Notes under the pieces: model-generated
Databases searched by the model: none
Seen by the model: only the letters and a program-made list of their open reading frames with translations
Told to the model about the DNA's origin: nothing
In this document: one piece after another, positions 7,883 to 16,216 of the stretch
Position numbering within the stretch: the first letter of the stretch is position 1
Layout of the letters: each line of letters opens with the position of its first letter
Origin: Acidobacteriaceae bacterium
GTDB taxonomy: Bacteria; Acidobacteriota; Terriglobia; Terriglobales; Acidobacteriaceae
Assembly: GCA_030038115.1 (NCBI GenBank)
Contig: JASHPM010000527.1
Span: forward strand, 1-39,023
Length of the DNA: 39,023 nucleotides
Direction: 5' to 3'
Program-made: the position numbers and the translations under genes

Positions 7883-9478
7883 CTACGGATGCAGGATCGG
7901 GGATTCTCCCGCGGGCAAAGCCCAGTGCGCCGAAGGACGGGCGACCGCGTACATCTGCGCGGCGATCTCGTCCATCATGGCCATGCGGTCGCCATTTTCT
8001 TCATACAGGTCGAAGTGGGTGCGATTGTCGCGGTAGGTGAAGTGCGGATCGGCGTGGAGGCGGTTCAGAACGGCTTCGAACTTGTGCGCCGCTCCGTCGA
8101 GGTAGAACGTGTCCGCGGTGCCGACGATCAGGTGAATCTTACCTTTCAGCGCGGGTCCGCGGGCGGCCCAGTTGGCTTCGACGAGGTGCGCGAGATCGTA
8201 GTGGTCGCGCCAGTAGGCGACAACTTCAGGGTGAACATCGCCGGTTTGGCGGTCGAACATCTGAAGGGGGCGGCCGTCGGCGCCGCGCGGAGAGAAGACC
8301 CACTCGAAGGAGGCGACCTGGCCGCCATAGGCTCCGAGCACGGCCTCCTGACGGCTCAACTCTTCGAAGGTGGCGACGACCTTTTGGTGGTCCCGGATGA
8401 TGGGGTAAAGTGAGCCGTCGGGGCGGTGGTAGGCGTTGGCGTGGGGTGCGTAGAGGTCGATACCCGTGAAGTCGTGGAAGTCGCTGGGATCGGGCGAGGT
8501 GGACCACGTGCCGCCGAAAATATTTGGGTAGTTGACCTGGAGCTGGAGCGTGGCCCATCCACCGGAGGAGTGGCCCTCAAGGAAGCGGCCGGTGGAACGC
8601 GCATCCATGCGGCATTTCGCTTCGATCCACGGGATGAATTCAGCGGTGAGCGCGTGGCCCCAGGGACCGTTGTTCACCGAGTCGGCAAACTCGTGCGTGC
8701 CCGTGGGAAGAGATTCGTCGAGAAAGATCCAGATCATGGGCGGCATTTTGCCTGCAGCCATGCGGCTGGCAATCATGAGGGCGGTTGGGTGGATACGATC
8801 GAGATTGGCGCCGAAGCCATGGGTCCAGTAGACGGTGGGGTAGTGCTCGCGCGGGTGCTCCGCATAGCCGGGGGGCAGAACCACCCAGCCGCGGATGTGG
8901 GTCTCACGGCCGGAGAAGGCGGTAAGGGCGGGGCTAACGAAATCGACCAGAGTGGTTGCTTTTTCCGCTGCGGCAAGGGCGTCGGGGCTCAGAGACAGCG
9001 GGCGCGGGGCTGGCGCCTGCGTGACGTGGTTGAGCACGAAAGTGGGCTCGGCGCCGGAACCTGGGGTCCAGTCGGACAGTGAAACAACGGCGCTTTCGAG
9101 GTCGCCTGCGTCCGGGCCAAGGTAGGGATAGGTGTGGCCGACGTCAAGGATGGCATTCGCCTGGTAGGTTCCGGGCTGGAGCGAAGAAAACGGCGCGGGA
9201 AAAGCGAGGTCATCGACGTCGACGTCCACGGAAGCGCCGGGAGCGAGAGCAGAAATTTCCTTTGCAGCGACCGAGGTTGCCGAGGGTCTGAACTCGTTTA
9301 CACCAACGTGGGTTGCGCCAGTGCCCGGTTGGAGGAAGATGAGCAGGCGTCCCGACGCGGGCTGCATGCCGGGGTCAAGGGTGATACGGAAGAAGAGATG
9401 CTGCTGAGCGGTTTGGGCGCAGGCGAGGGAAACCAGGAAGGGAAGGAGAAAGAGGCGGGCGGCTTTCCTGAGGATCAT
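7883..9478 (-). CDS. Secreted alpha/beta-hydrolase esterase (putative esterase family)
   Basis: The 531-residue product starts at ATG 9478, where a signal peptide begins (ILRKAARLFLLPFLVSLACA, cleavage likely ACA-QT). An upstream in-frame start would add 57 non-conserved residues. The first 210 residues form a strand-rich accessory domain (GRLLIFLQPGTGATHVGVNE). The catalytic domain has HYPTVYWTHGFGANLDRIHP, nucleophile elbow EGHSSGGW (Ser near 304), GTADTFYLDG (Asp near 455) and NRTHFDLYEENGD (His near 488), as in the esterase D / enterochelin-esterase family. The substrate is unknown; an acyl ester on a sugar polymer is possible. It lies 53 nt downstream of the desaturase and 18 nt upstream of the small membrane protein. 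Confidence 0.87.
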   Translation of the reverse strand: MILRKAARLFLLPFLVSLACAQTAQQHLFFRITLDPGMQPASGRLLIFLQPGTGATHVGVNEFRPSATSVAAKEISALAPGASVDVDVDDLAFPAPFSSLQPGTYQANAILDVGHTYPYLGPDAGDLESAVVSLSDWTPGSGAEPTFVLNHVTQAPAPRPLSLSPDALAAAEKATTLVDFVSPALTAFSGRETHIRGWVVLPPGYAEHPREHYPTVYWTHGFGANLDRIHPTALMIASRMAAGKMPPMIWIFLDESLPTGTHEFADSVNNGPWGHALTAEFIPWIEAKCRMDARSTGRFLEGHSSGGWATLQLQVNYPNIFGGTWSTSPDPSDFHDFTGIDLYAPHANAYHRPDGSLYPIIRDHQKVVATFEELSRQEAVLGAYGGQVASFEWVFSPRGADGRPLQMFDRQTGDVHPEVVAYWRDHYDLAHLVEANWAARGPALKGKIHLIVGTADTFYLDGAAHKFEAVLNRLHADPHFTYRDNRTHFDLYEENGDRMAMMDEIAAQMYAVARPSAHWALPAGESPILHP

Positions 9479-9531
9479 TCCCGCGAGTCTACCAGCGGAC
9501 CCTCGGAAGATGGAACCAGGCAAAGGTCGAA

Positions 9532-10422
9532 TTATGGATGAAGGATGCGCGCCGGACCGCCGGTGGCGTTCTGCACCTTGATGCGTTTCGCCAGGCCCAG
9601 AAAGCCAAGGAGACGAATGCCCCAGTAGTTGAAATCGAGTTCGTACCACGCCATGCCGTGGCTGGCAGAGACCGGGTGCGCATGATGGTTGTTATGCCAG
9701 CCTTCACCGCCGGTGATCAGCGCTACCCACCAGTTGTTGCGCGAGTCGTCGCGCGTGGCAAAGCGGCGCGCGCCCCACATATGCGTGGCGGAGTTGACGA
9801 GCCAGGTGGCGTGAAGGCCGAGGGTGATGCGCAGGAAGACGCCCCACAGGAGCCAGGACCATCCACCGAGCAGGAACAGGCCGACGCCGACCACGGTGAT
9901 GGGCACCCAGTGCCACCGGCTGAGCCACACGTAGAAGGGGTCGGAGGCGAGGTCAGGAACGTAGCGGGCGAGGAGCGGGTTGCGATTGCGCAGAGAGCCG
10001 TGGAGGATCCAGCCCATGTGCGACCACCATGCGCCGTCGCGGGGGGAGTGCGGATCGCCGGGGCGATCGGTGATCTGGTGATGCATGCGATGCACGGCGA
10101 CCCAGTAGATGGGTCCACCCTGCAGGGCCAGTGTGGCGCACAACGCCATCGCGTATTCAACCCATTTCGGCGTAGTGTAGCCGCGATGCGTGAGCAGGCG
10201 ATGGTAGCTCATGGCGATGCCGACGTTTTGGCCGAGCACCCAGAGGACGAGGAAGACGGCGACCGCGCTCCAGCTGAAGAAAAACAGCGCAGCGATGGCG
10301 CCCGCGTGGAAGATAGTGAGCGTAATGGCGAAGATGAGGTTCAGCTTTGCGGAGCGCGTTTGAGCGAGCGACTCGGAATCGGCGCGAACGGTTTCGGCGG
10401 AGATCTCGGCGATGGTGGACAT
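9532..10422 (-). CDS. Membrane fatty-acid (acyl-CoA/acyl-lipid delta-9 type) desaturase
   Basis: Di-iron membrane desaturase that would introduce a cis double bond into acyl chains, using O2 and a reductase. All three histidine boxes are present: HRLLTH (74-79), HRMHH (111-115) and GEGWHNNHH (about 238-246). Hydrophobic segments flank them (LNLIFAITLTIFHAGAIAAL, WVPITVVGVGLFLLGG). Length (296) and box spacing fit delta-9 desaturases of the SCD/DesC kind. The ATG at 10422 has GGAGGA about 11 nt upstream. No fused cytochrome b5 or reductase domain is present. It heads a likely three-gene unit with the esterase and membrane protein. Confidence 0.93.
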   Translation of the reverse strand: MSTIAEISAETVRADSESLAQTRSAKLNLIFAITLTIFHAGAIAALFFFSWSAVAVFLVLWVLGQNVGIAMSYHRLLTHRGYTTPKWVEYAMALCATLALQGGPIYWVAVHRMHHQITDRPGDPHSPRDGAWWSHMGWILHGSLRNRNPLLARYVPDLASDPFYVWLSRWHWVPITVVGVGLFLLGGWSWLLWGVFLRITLGLHATWLVNSATHMWGARRFATRDDSRNNWWVALITGGEGWHNNHHAHPVSASHGMAWYELDFNYWGIRLLGFLGLAKRIKVQNATGGPARILHP

Positions 10423-10514
10423 CCAGAAACAGTCCTCCAGACTACACCTTAAAGGGATTGGGGCCCGCAGAATGTAAGAGTTGCGTAATCGTGGCGGGTT
10501 GTTTCCGGGGCAGC

Positions 10515-11546
10515 TTACGAATTCGAGACCTCAACGGAAGCACGCACTGCTTCAGGCCGCGATGTTTCGTCGAGTTTGCCGAAGATCATTTTGCCGGAAG
10601 CGGTCTGCAGGACCGAGGTCACGCAAATCTCAACCGAGCGGCCGATCAGCCGGCGGGCGTGATCGACAACGACCATGGTGCCGTCGTCGAGGTAGCCAAC
10701 GCCCTGGTCGAATTCCTTGCCTTCTTTCATGATGACGACGCGCATTTTCTCGCCGGGGAGCACGACGGGGCGAAGGGAGTTGGCGAGGTCGTTGATGTTG
10801 AGCACCGCGACGCCACGCACCTGCGCAACCTTGTTGAGGTTGAAATCGTTGGTGACGATTTTGGCCTCGAGATGTTTGGCCAGCTCGATGAGCTTCAGAT
10901 CGACTTCGCGAATGTGTGGGTAGTCTTCTTCGATGATCTGCACGACGATCTGCGCATTGCCGCGCATACGCTGCAGGACGTCGAGACCGCGGCGGCCGCG
11001 CTGGCGCTTCGAGGAATCGGAGGAGTCGGCGACCATCTGCAACTCGCGCAGGACGAATTCCGGAATGATAAGGACGCCTTCGAGGAAGCCGGTTTCGGCG
11101 ATATCGGCGATACGTCCATCGATGACAGCGCTGGTGTCAATCACTTTGGTGTTGCGCCTGCCGGCACGTTCGCCAGTAAAGAGTCCGCCGAGCGCGGCCA
11201 GATTGAGGAGATCGCCTTTACTGGCCCCGACCACAAGGCCAATGTAGGTCATCAGCAGCAGGACGCCGATCTGAAGGAGACTGCGCGTGCGCCCATCGGG
11301 CAGGCTGTTGCGCAGCACCAGCGAGAAGAGGAATGCCCCGGTAATGCCGAGAAGGCTGCCGATCACGGCTCCGAAGAGTCGTTTGAGGCTGAGGGCGCGA
11401 ACGCGCAGCTCAAAGAGGATGATGAGCGCGGAAACAATCGCGCCGCAGCCGGCAGCGGTCCACTGATTGATGCCGAATGGGCGGAAGAACCAGCAGGCAA
11501 CCGTAAAAATAAGTACGAAAAGCAAACGCAGAGCAAACAAATCCAT
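10515..11546 (-). CDS. YacL-like membrane protein with PIN and TRAM domains
   Basis: Four N-terminal transmembrane helices (residues 3-20, 28-46, 58-78 and 90-108) are followed by a PIN domain starting VIDTSAVIDGRIADI (acidic residues D137 and D143; later KIVTNDFNLNKVAQ). A C-terminal TRAM-like domain (GEKMRVVIMKEGKEFDQGVG) follows. PIN domains are Mg-dependent RNases and TRAM binds RNA, so a membrane-tethered ribonuclease is likely; the target is unknown. Four acidic active-site positions appear kept. ATG 11546 is chosen because a G-rich ribosome site (GGGGGG) lies just upstream and the first helix follows directly; a start at 11567 adds seven residues. It has its own promoter at 11631-11659. 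Confidence 0.9.
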   Translation of the reverse strand: MDLFALRLLFVLIFTVACWFFRPFGINQWTAAGCGAIVSALIILFELRVRALSLKRLFGAVIGSLLGITGAFLFSLVLRNSLPDGRTRSLLQIGVLLLMTYIGLVVGASKGDLLNLAALGGLFTGERAGRRNTKVIDTSAVIDGRIADIAETGFLEGVLIIPEFVLRELQMVADSSDSSKRQRGRRGLDVLQRMRGNAQIVVQIIEEDYPHIREVDLKLIELAKHLEAKIVTNDFNLNKVAQVRGVAVLNINDLANSLRPVVLPGEKMRVVIMKEGKEFDQGVGYLDDGTMVVVDHARRLIGRSVEICVTSVLQTASGKMIFGKLDETSRPEAVRASVEVSNS

Positions 11547-11630
11547 AAAGGCCCCCCGACGGGTCACGCCGGCGACGCAGGAAATCCTGGTGGGGGAATC
11601 AAAAACTCGTCAGCATTGCCAGGCAACCGG

Positions 11631-11659
11631 AGTATACGCAGCCATCCGGGGCAGGCCAA
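11631..11659 (-). promoter_or_regulatory. Sigma-70-type promoter for the YacL-like gene
   Basis: On the minus strand, -35 TTGGCC (11654-11659) is followed by a 17-bp spacer and -10 TATACT (11631-11636). Spacing is optimal and the -10 differs from consensus at one base. Transcription would start near 11624 and give a leader of about 78 nt before ATG 11546. This separates the YacL-like gene from the cysteine operon that ends at 11788. Confidence 0.55.
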
Positions 11660-11787
11660 GCCCACGATTTTCACAGGCAGAGGGACCAAAAGAGTATTGA
11701 CAGACGGGTCGGTGTGAGGACATTGCGCCGGCCGGGTGAGCGGATTGCGAAACCACGAACACCGACAGGACGGCTCCCGCTGCGTTC

Positions 11788-12963
11788 CTAATACTTCGGG
11801 ACTGTGGGGTCGATTTCGTTCGACCACGCCGTGATGCCGCCGGCGAGGTTGTGCAGCTTTTTGAAACCGTTCTTCGCCAGGAATTCTGCGGCGCGCTGAC
11901 TGCGCCCGCCGGACTTGCACTGGACGACGATTTCCTGCGCGGTGTTGAGTTCGTTCATGCGCTTCGGCAAGTCGTTGAGCGGGATGAGATGGCCGCCGAT
12001 CTGCGCAATCTGGTACTCGAAAGGCTCGCGAACGTCGAGGATGAAGAGGTCGTCGCCCTGGTCGAGGCGCCGCTTGAGTTCCTTCACGCTCATCTGCGGG
12101 ATGCCATTCTGCATGGTGGCCGCTTTCTGTTCCGGGACGATGCCGCAGAACTGTTGGTAGTCAATGAGCTGGGTCACGGTGGGGTGCGTGCCGCAAACAG
12201 GGCAGTCGGGGTTTTTCCGCAGCTTCAGCTCGCGGAAACGCATGTCGAGCGCGTTGACGAGCAAGAGCCGGCCGATGAGGGGCTCACCCTTGCCGAGGAT
12301 GAGCTTGATGACCTCCGTTGCCTGGATGATGCCGACCAGGCCGGGCAGGATGCCGAGGACGCCGCCCTCCGCGCAGGAGGGAACCAGCCCCGGTGGCGGC
12401 GGTTCGGGATAGAGGCAGCGGTAGCAGGGGCCTTGCTGGGTGGCGAAGACGCTGGCCTGGCCCTCGAAGCGGAAGATGGAGCCGTAGGCGTTGGGCTTGC
12501 CGGTGAGCACACAGGCGTCGTTCACCAGGTAGCGGGTGGGGAAGTTGTCGGTGCCGTCAGCGACGATGTCGTAGTCGCGGATGATCTCCAGCGCGTTCTG
12601 GCTGGTGAGCATGGTTTCATGTTTGACGACGTTGAGGAAGGGGTTGAGCGCCTGGAGTTTTTCGGTGGCGGAGTCAAGCTTGGGGCGGCCGACATCCTTC
12701 GTGCTGTGGATGATCTGACGCTGCAGGTTGCTGGAGTCGACAACGTCGAAGTCGACCAGGCCGAGGGTGCCGATGCCGGCTGCGGCGAGATAAAAGGCGA
12801 GAGGCGATCCGAGTCCGCCGGTACCGACGCAGAGAACTTTGGCCGCCTTGAGCTTCTGCTGGCCCTCCATGCCCACTTCGGGCAGGATGAGGTGGCGGGA
12901 GTAGCGAGCCAGCTCGTCGTTGGAAAGCTGGGGCAGGGTAACGGGTTCGGTGATGGTGGCCAT
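11788..12963 (-). CDS. moeZ: MoeB/MoeZ-type adenylyltransferase-sulfurtransferase (E1-like with rhodanese)
   Basis: Activates the C-terminal glycine of a sulfur-carrier protein by adenylation and then supplies sulfur. The E1-like domain has GTGGLGSP (47-54), DFDVVDSSNLQRQ and zinc Cys pairs (CYRC, CPVC). A rhodanese domain (about 285-391) contains VVQCKSGGRS with active Cys near 349. Start ATG 12963 has AGGAG about 7 nt upstream; an earlier frame start lacks support. The fused rhodanese matches mycobacterial MoeZ and MOCS3 rather than E. coli MoeB. In this operon its likely main client is the CysO-like carrier at 14164, with molybdopterin or thiamine carriers possible elsewhere. It is last in the operon, 10 nt after the duplicated-domain gene. 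Confidence 0.9.
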   Translation of the reverse strand: MATITEPVTLPQLSNDELARYSRHLILPEVGMEGQQKLKAAKVLCVGTGGLGSPLAFYLAAAGIGTLGLVDFDVVDSSNLQRQIIHSTKDVGRPKLDSATEKLQALNPFLNVVKHETMLTSQNALEIIRDYDIVADGTDNFPTRYLVNDACVLTGKPNAYGSIFRFEGQASVFATQQGPCYRCLYPEPPPPGLVPSCAEGGVLGILPGLVGIIQATEVIKLILGKGEPLIGRLLLVNALDMRFRELKLRKNPDCPVCGTHPTVTQLIDYQQFCGIVPEQKAATMQNGIPQMSVKELKRRLDQGDDLFILDVREPFEYQIAQIGGHLIPLNDLPKRMNELNTAQEIVVQCKSGGRSQRAAEFLAKNGFKKLHNLAGGITAWSNEIDPTVPKY

Positions 12964-12973
12964 GGATGCTCCT

Positions 12974-14173
12974 CTAAGGATGCGGTGCGGGGGCGGCTGG
13001 GTGCAAGGGCGGTGCGAGTCGGACGCTGGAGACAACGGTCACGAGCTGTTGCGTAGCATCGGCTTCTTCCGATTCCGTCATCGCTCGGGGGTTTTTGGAA
13101 TCCGCGCTGCTGAAATCGACAGAATGCACTGCGAGATCGAAAACCACGCACACGCCGCCTGCCCTGCTAGTCCAGGTCGTGAAAATATCTTCATCAATGC
13201 CATGACCGGCACTGCCTTCTCCGCCATGCCCATGATCCCATTGAATGCCGCGCAGTGTGCGCCGATCAATGGCAGAGTTGTCTCCGCGGGAAGCAAGCAA
13301 CGACAGGTTTCTGCACGCCTCCGGGAACGCGGCCGGTTTGGCCGCATATCCAAGCTCAAGCCCCTCAAATTGCGTTGCAGGCCACGACGGCACACCGGCG
13401 ATTCGCTTTGTGAAGATCACGGCACGCACAGGCAACCGGTTTCCGAAAACCGAAAGAGGTGAGTAGAAGTTACTGGTCTTGTCGAGGGTCCAGTCCACCG
13501 GATAGCGGAAGGTGACGCCGTATTCCGGATCGCTGAACTGCGTGGTGGAAGGGGTATCGATGCGTACCGTGGAGAAGACTTCCTGCAGCTCTGCCTTTGC
13601 CGCCGCCAGTTCATCGCTGGTTAGAAAGCGCGGAGGACTGTTTCCGGGCCTGCCGTTCAGATAGTGGACCGTCAGACGGAAGAGCAGACATGCGCCGCCG
13701 GAATGCTTCGTGTAGGCTGTGTAATCGTTCTGGAGAGCTTCGTGGCCGGCGGAACCGGTGTCCGATGCATCGTGATTCCAAACCATTCCGCCAATGGTTT
13801 TTGAATCGACACCACCCTGGACGTCAGTTGGGCTCAAGGCCAGCTTCGCGCACATCTCTGGCGATGTGACTGGCTGCACGGCGTACTCCAGCTCGTCTCC
13901 GGCGAAACTGGTCGCGGGCCATCCGGCGATTTCCGAAATTCTCGTCTCAAAAACCACGGCCCTGAGGATCTGACCTTCGACGGGAATGGAACCGAGAACG
14001 GGGCCCTCGCCGAATGTCCACGAAGCTGGAAAATCAAAGGTCACGCCGTACTCGCGGTCGTGGAACTGCATGGTGCCGGGATGAACAAGCTGGATAGTTT
14101 GGGCTCCCAATGGGCACGCCAGACAGATTATGGCGGCACGGCCTGCGACCCGAATTGGGGCACCTAATCGCAA
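12974..14173 (-). CDS. Secreted protein with two tandem copies of one domain
   Basis: Family not recognised. After a signal-like N-terminus (RVAGRAAIICLACPLGAQT), the protein consists of two related domains of about 170 residues. Copy 1 begins MQFHDREYGVTFDFPASWTF and copy 2 begins TQFSDPEYGVTFRYPVDWTL. Both contain WPAT-F-G-ELEYA-type segments, a W(N/D)HD/G-x-GSAGH motif, and end with STVRI or SSVRL. Each copy keeps two Cys (MCAKL and ACLLF; ACRNL and VCVVF), suggesting one disulfide per domain outside the cytoplasm. The EYGVTF-Y/F-P-x-W opening recalls PsbP-like lipoproteins. The TTG start at 14173 overlaps the end of the CysO-like gene by 10 nt. It is odd to find an exported protein inside a cytosolic cysteine operon. 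Confidence 0.78.
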   Translation of the reverse strand: MRLGAPIRVAGRAAIICLACPLGAQTIQLVHPGTMQFHDREYGVTFDFPASWTFGEGPVLGSIPVEGQILRAVVFETRISEIAGWPATSFAGDELEYAVQPVTSPEMCAKLALSPTDVQGGVDSKTIGGMVWNHDASDTGSAGHEALQNDYTAYTKHSGGACLLFRLTVHYLNGRPGNSPPRFLTSDELAAAKAELQEVFSTVRIDTPSTTQFSDPEYGVTFRYPVDWTLDKTSNFYSPLSVFGNRLPVRAVIFTKRIAGVPSWPATQFEGLELGYAAKPAAFPEACRNLSLLASRGDNSAIDRRTLRGIQWDHGHGGEGSAGHGIDEDIFTTWTSRAGGVCVVFDLAVHSVDFSSADSKNPRAMTESEEADATQQLVTVVSSVRLAPPLHPAAPAPHP

Positions 14174-14511
14174 GGATTATCGTCCGGCACCATTTCTAAC
14201 ATGCCGTTGCGCCCAAGGCGTGCCGGTCTGGATGGCCCGGCGCCTCCGGCGATCGACGGGATGATGGACAGCGTGTCGGAGTGCTGTACCGCGGTTTCCT
14301 CCCCCCCGGGAAGATACCGAATGTCTTCGTCGTTGAGGTACAGGTTGACGAAGGAGCGGAGTTTACCGTCGGGGGTGTAGAGGTGCTTCCGGAACTCCGG
14401 ATAGCGGTCGAGGAGCGCGGAGACAGCGTCCGAGATGGTCGCGGCATCCACGGCGACGGCGGACTGGTTGGCGGCATAGACACGCAAAGGTGTGGGAATT
14501 TCGATGGTCAT
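14164..14511 (-). CDS. cysO: CysO-like (MoaD/ThiS fold) sulfur carrier with 25-residue C-terminal extension
   Basis: A ubiquitin-fold sulfur carrier for cysteine synthesis. Start ATG 14511 has AAGGA about 7 nt upstream. Residues 1-90 match the CysO/MoaD type: strand IEIPTPLRVY, helix ISDAVSALLDRYPEFRKHLY, then FVNLYLNDEDIRYL and DTLSIIPSIAGG with the diglycine at 89-90. Active carriers must end in Gly-Gly. Here 25 more residues follow (AGPSRPARLGRN, then a tail with NPCD), so proteolysis after GG would be needed before activation. The JAMM peptidase gene just upstream could do this, as proposed for QbsD/QbsE. cysM, mec and a MoeZ-like gene share the operon. The last 10 nt overlap the next gene. 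Confidence 0.88.
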   Translation of the reverse strand: MTIEIPTPLRVYAANQSAVAVDAATISDAVSALLDRYPEFRKHLYTPDGKLRSFVNLYLNDEDIRYLPGGEETAVQHSDTLSIIPSIAGGAGPSRPARLGRNGMLEMVPDDNPCD

Positions 14512-14566
14512 TTTGAGTTCCTTGAGCTGGCTGCAGGGACGGTTGGGGAGACAGGGCGGCGCTAGC

Positions 14567-14586
14567 GGCACGACGGGCGTCGTGCC
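14567..14586. other. 8-bp hairpin in the mec-cysO spacer
   Basis: GGCACGAC (14567-14574) and GTCGTGCC (14579-14586) form a perfect stem around a 4-nt loop in the 147-nt spacer between the peptidase stop and the carrier ATG. There is no T-run, so it is not a standard terminator. It may be an mRNA processing or stability element that sets a different level for the carrier. Confidence 0.4.
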
Positions 14587-14658
14587 ATGGTACAGAGCGC
14601 GCATTGCAGGGCAGCCGACGAGGGGTTGACCATGTCTATCTCTATTGTGCCTTAAAAC

Positions 14659-15150
14659 TTAGGCAATGTCTGCCCGCAGCTCCGGTTCGAGGCCAGGATC
14701 GAGCTGGCCGGTGACGTCGATGGGCTCATTCTGAAAGGCCTTGTCGTCTTCGGTGGTACCCGTGAGCAGGAAGGAATTGGTCTGGCGGGCCGCGCCTTTT
14801 TGGACAGCGGTGATGACGTAACTGCAGCCCAGCCAGTGGGCTTCGGCGAAGTCGGTGGGCGACCACTGGGCGGGATGGTCGGGATGGGAGTGGTAGAAGC
14901 CGACGATGTCGAGGCTGCGTTCGCGGCCCAGGCGCTGGATCTTCACGAGCTCCTGAGGGGCGATGTGGTAGCGGTTGTGCGCGGAGTCGGTGCGGGTGTT
15001 GCCGGCGCGGACGGCATCCTCAACTTCGTTGACGGATCCGCCGTTTTCTGAGGTGAAGTGACCGAGAAGCACACCGCAACACTCATGGGGATACGTCTGC
15101 TCGCCGTGCTCGCGGAGCGCGTCATACATCTGCTGGCTGAGGCGGAGCAC
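14659..15150 (-). CDS. mec: JAMM/MPN+ metallopeptidase (Mec-type, CysO-cysteine peptidase)
   Basis: Zinc peptidase of 163 residues. The JAMM signature is complete: Glu23 in PHECCGVLLG, HSHP (His87, His89), Ser97 and Asp100 in HxH-x10-D spacing. In mycobacteria the homologue Mec releases cysteine from CysO-Cys. Here it could also cut the extension from pro-CysO. It uses a GTG start at 15150 with GGGAGGA about 5 nt upstream. That ribosome site lies within the last codons of cysM, whose TAG ends one nucleotide before the GTG. Tight coupling to cysM supports a shared pathway. Confidence 0.9.
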   Translation of the reverse strand: MLRLSQQMYDALREHGEQTYPHECCGVLLGHFTSENGGSVNEVEDAVRAGNTRTDSAHNRYHIAPQELVKIQRLGRERSLDIVGFYHSHPDHPAQWSPTDFAEAHWLGCSYVITAVQKGAARQTNSFLLTGTTEDDKAFQNEPIDVTGQLDPGLEPELRADIA

Positions 15151-15151
15151 G

Positions 15152-16090
15152 CTATTCCTCCCAGAACCGCTCGCTGAGATATTTGTCGGCGGCGTCGGGC
15201 AAAATTGTCACAATCACAGCTTCTTTTCCGAGGGCAGCTTGTTCTTCGGCGATGCGCAGCGATGCGACGACGGCGGCTGCGGCAGAAATGCCGACCAGCA
15301 GGCCTTCGGTACGAGCCAGACGTTTGGCCATGGTGTAGGCCGCTTCGGTCTCGACATCGATGTTGCGGTCGGCGAGGCCTGGGTCATAGATAGCCGGAAC
15401 GATGGCGGTGGCCATGTGCTTCAGGCCCTCGAGGCCGTGGAAGGGCGAGTCGGGCTGCATGGAGATACATTCGATCCCTGGGTTCACTTCCTTCAGCCGG
15501 CGCGTGACGCCCATGAAGGTCCCGGTAGTGCCCAGTCCGGCGACAAAGTGGGTGACGCGGCCGCCGGTCTGCTCGAGGATTTCGTTCGCAGTGCCGGTGT
15601 AATGGGCGCGCCAGTTGGCTGGGTTGCTGTACTGGTCGGCGTAGAAATACCGGGGGTCGCCAGCCAGTTCGCGTGCTTTGCGAATGGCACCGTCGGAGCT
15701 TTCCGCGGGATCGGTCCAGAGGACTTCGGCGCCGTAAGCGCGAAGGATGCGCTTACGTTCAGGCGAGACGTTGGAGGGCATGCAAAGCGTGACGGGGAAG
15801 GCCAGAGCCGCGCCGAGCATGGCATAGGCGATGCCGGTGTTGCCGCTGGTCGCGTCGAGGAGGCGCATGCCGGGGCAAAGCTGCTCGCGCCTGAGGGCAT
15901 CGAGAACGATAGCCGCCGCGGCGCGATCCTTCACGGAGCCGCCCGGGTTAATCCACTCGGCTTTGCCGAGGAGCTGAACTCCGGGCAGGTCAGCCGTTAG
16001 GCGCTCCAGACGTACGAGCGGCGTATTGCCGATGCGGTCGAGAAGCGTGGAGCCGGGCAAGCCGGTTTTAGCTACGGCGAGTGTGGCCAT
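15152..16090 (-). CDS. cysM: PLP-dependent cysteine synthase, CysM type
   Basis: Fold-type II PLP enzyme of 312 residues. The PLP lysine is K54 in NPGGSVKDRAA, the substrate loop is TSGNTG (81-86) and the phosphate loop is GLGTTGT (185-191). In the CysO/Mec system CysM joins an activated serine (O-phosphoserine in mycobacteria) with carrier thiocarboxylate to make CysO-Cys. By eye, a basic residue (K224 in HGLEGLKHM) falls where the mycobacterial enzyme has an Arg linked to phosphoserine use; this alignment is tentative. First gene of the minus-strand operon and divergent from 16217. An O-acetylserine sulfhydrylase using free sulfide is the alternative, but the neighbours favour CysM. Confidence 0.9.
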   Translation of the reverse strand: MATLAVAKTGLPGSTLLDRIGNTPLVRLERLTADLPGVQLLGKAEWINPGGSVKDRAAAAIVLDALRREQLCPGMRLLDATSGNTGIAYAMLGAALAFPVTLCMPSNVSPERKRILRAYGAEVLWTDPAESSDGAIRKARELAGDPRYFYADQYSNPANWRAHYTGTANEILEQTGGRVTHFVAGLGTTGTFMGVTRRLKEVNPGIECISMQPDSPFHGLEGLKHMATAIVPAIYDPGLADRNIDVETEAAYTMAKRLARTEGLLVGISAAAAVVASLRIAEEQAALGKEAVIVTILPDAADKYLSERFWEE

Positions 16091-16216
16091 GCGTAAAGCT
16101 CAGTCCGTTACCAACGGTACCGACAGCCAAATTGCAGCCGCCGGGTGGTTGTGCGACCCTTGAAACAAGGGCTGGGGCTACTCTCCAGTGTAGCGGCTGG
16201 CCTCAATTCCGGGAAA

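Noticed and set aside
10347-11717. Plus-strand open frame of 456 codons
   Set aside because: It covers the YacL-like gene on the opposite strand, has low-complexity acidic composition and spans that gene's promoter.
11851-13056. Plus-strand open frame of 401 codons
   Set aside because: Antisense shadow of the MoeZ-like gene, whose motifs are unambiguous.
14645-14670. Terminator at the end of the JAMM gene
   Set aside because: GCCT and AGGC flank an A/T-rich centre, but the stem is only 4 bp and transcription must continue to cysO.
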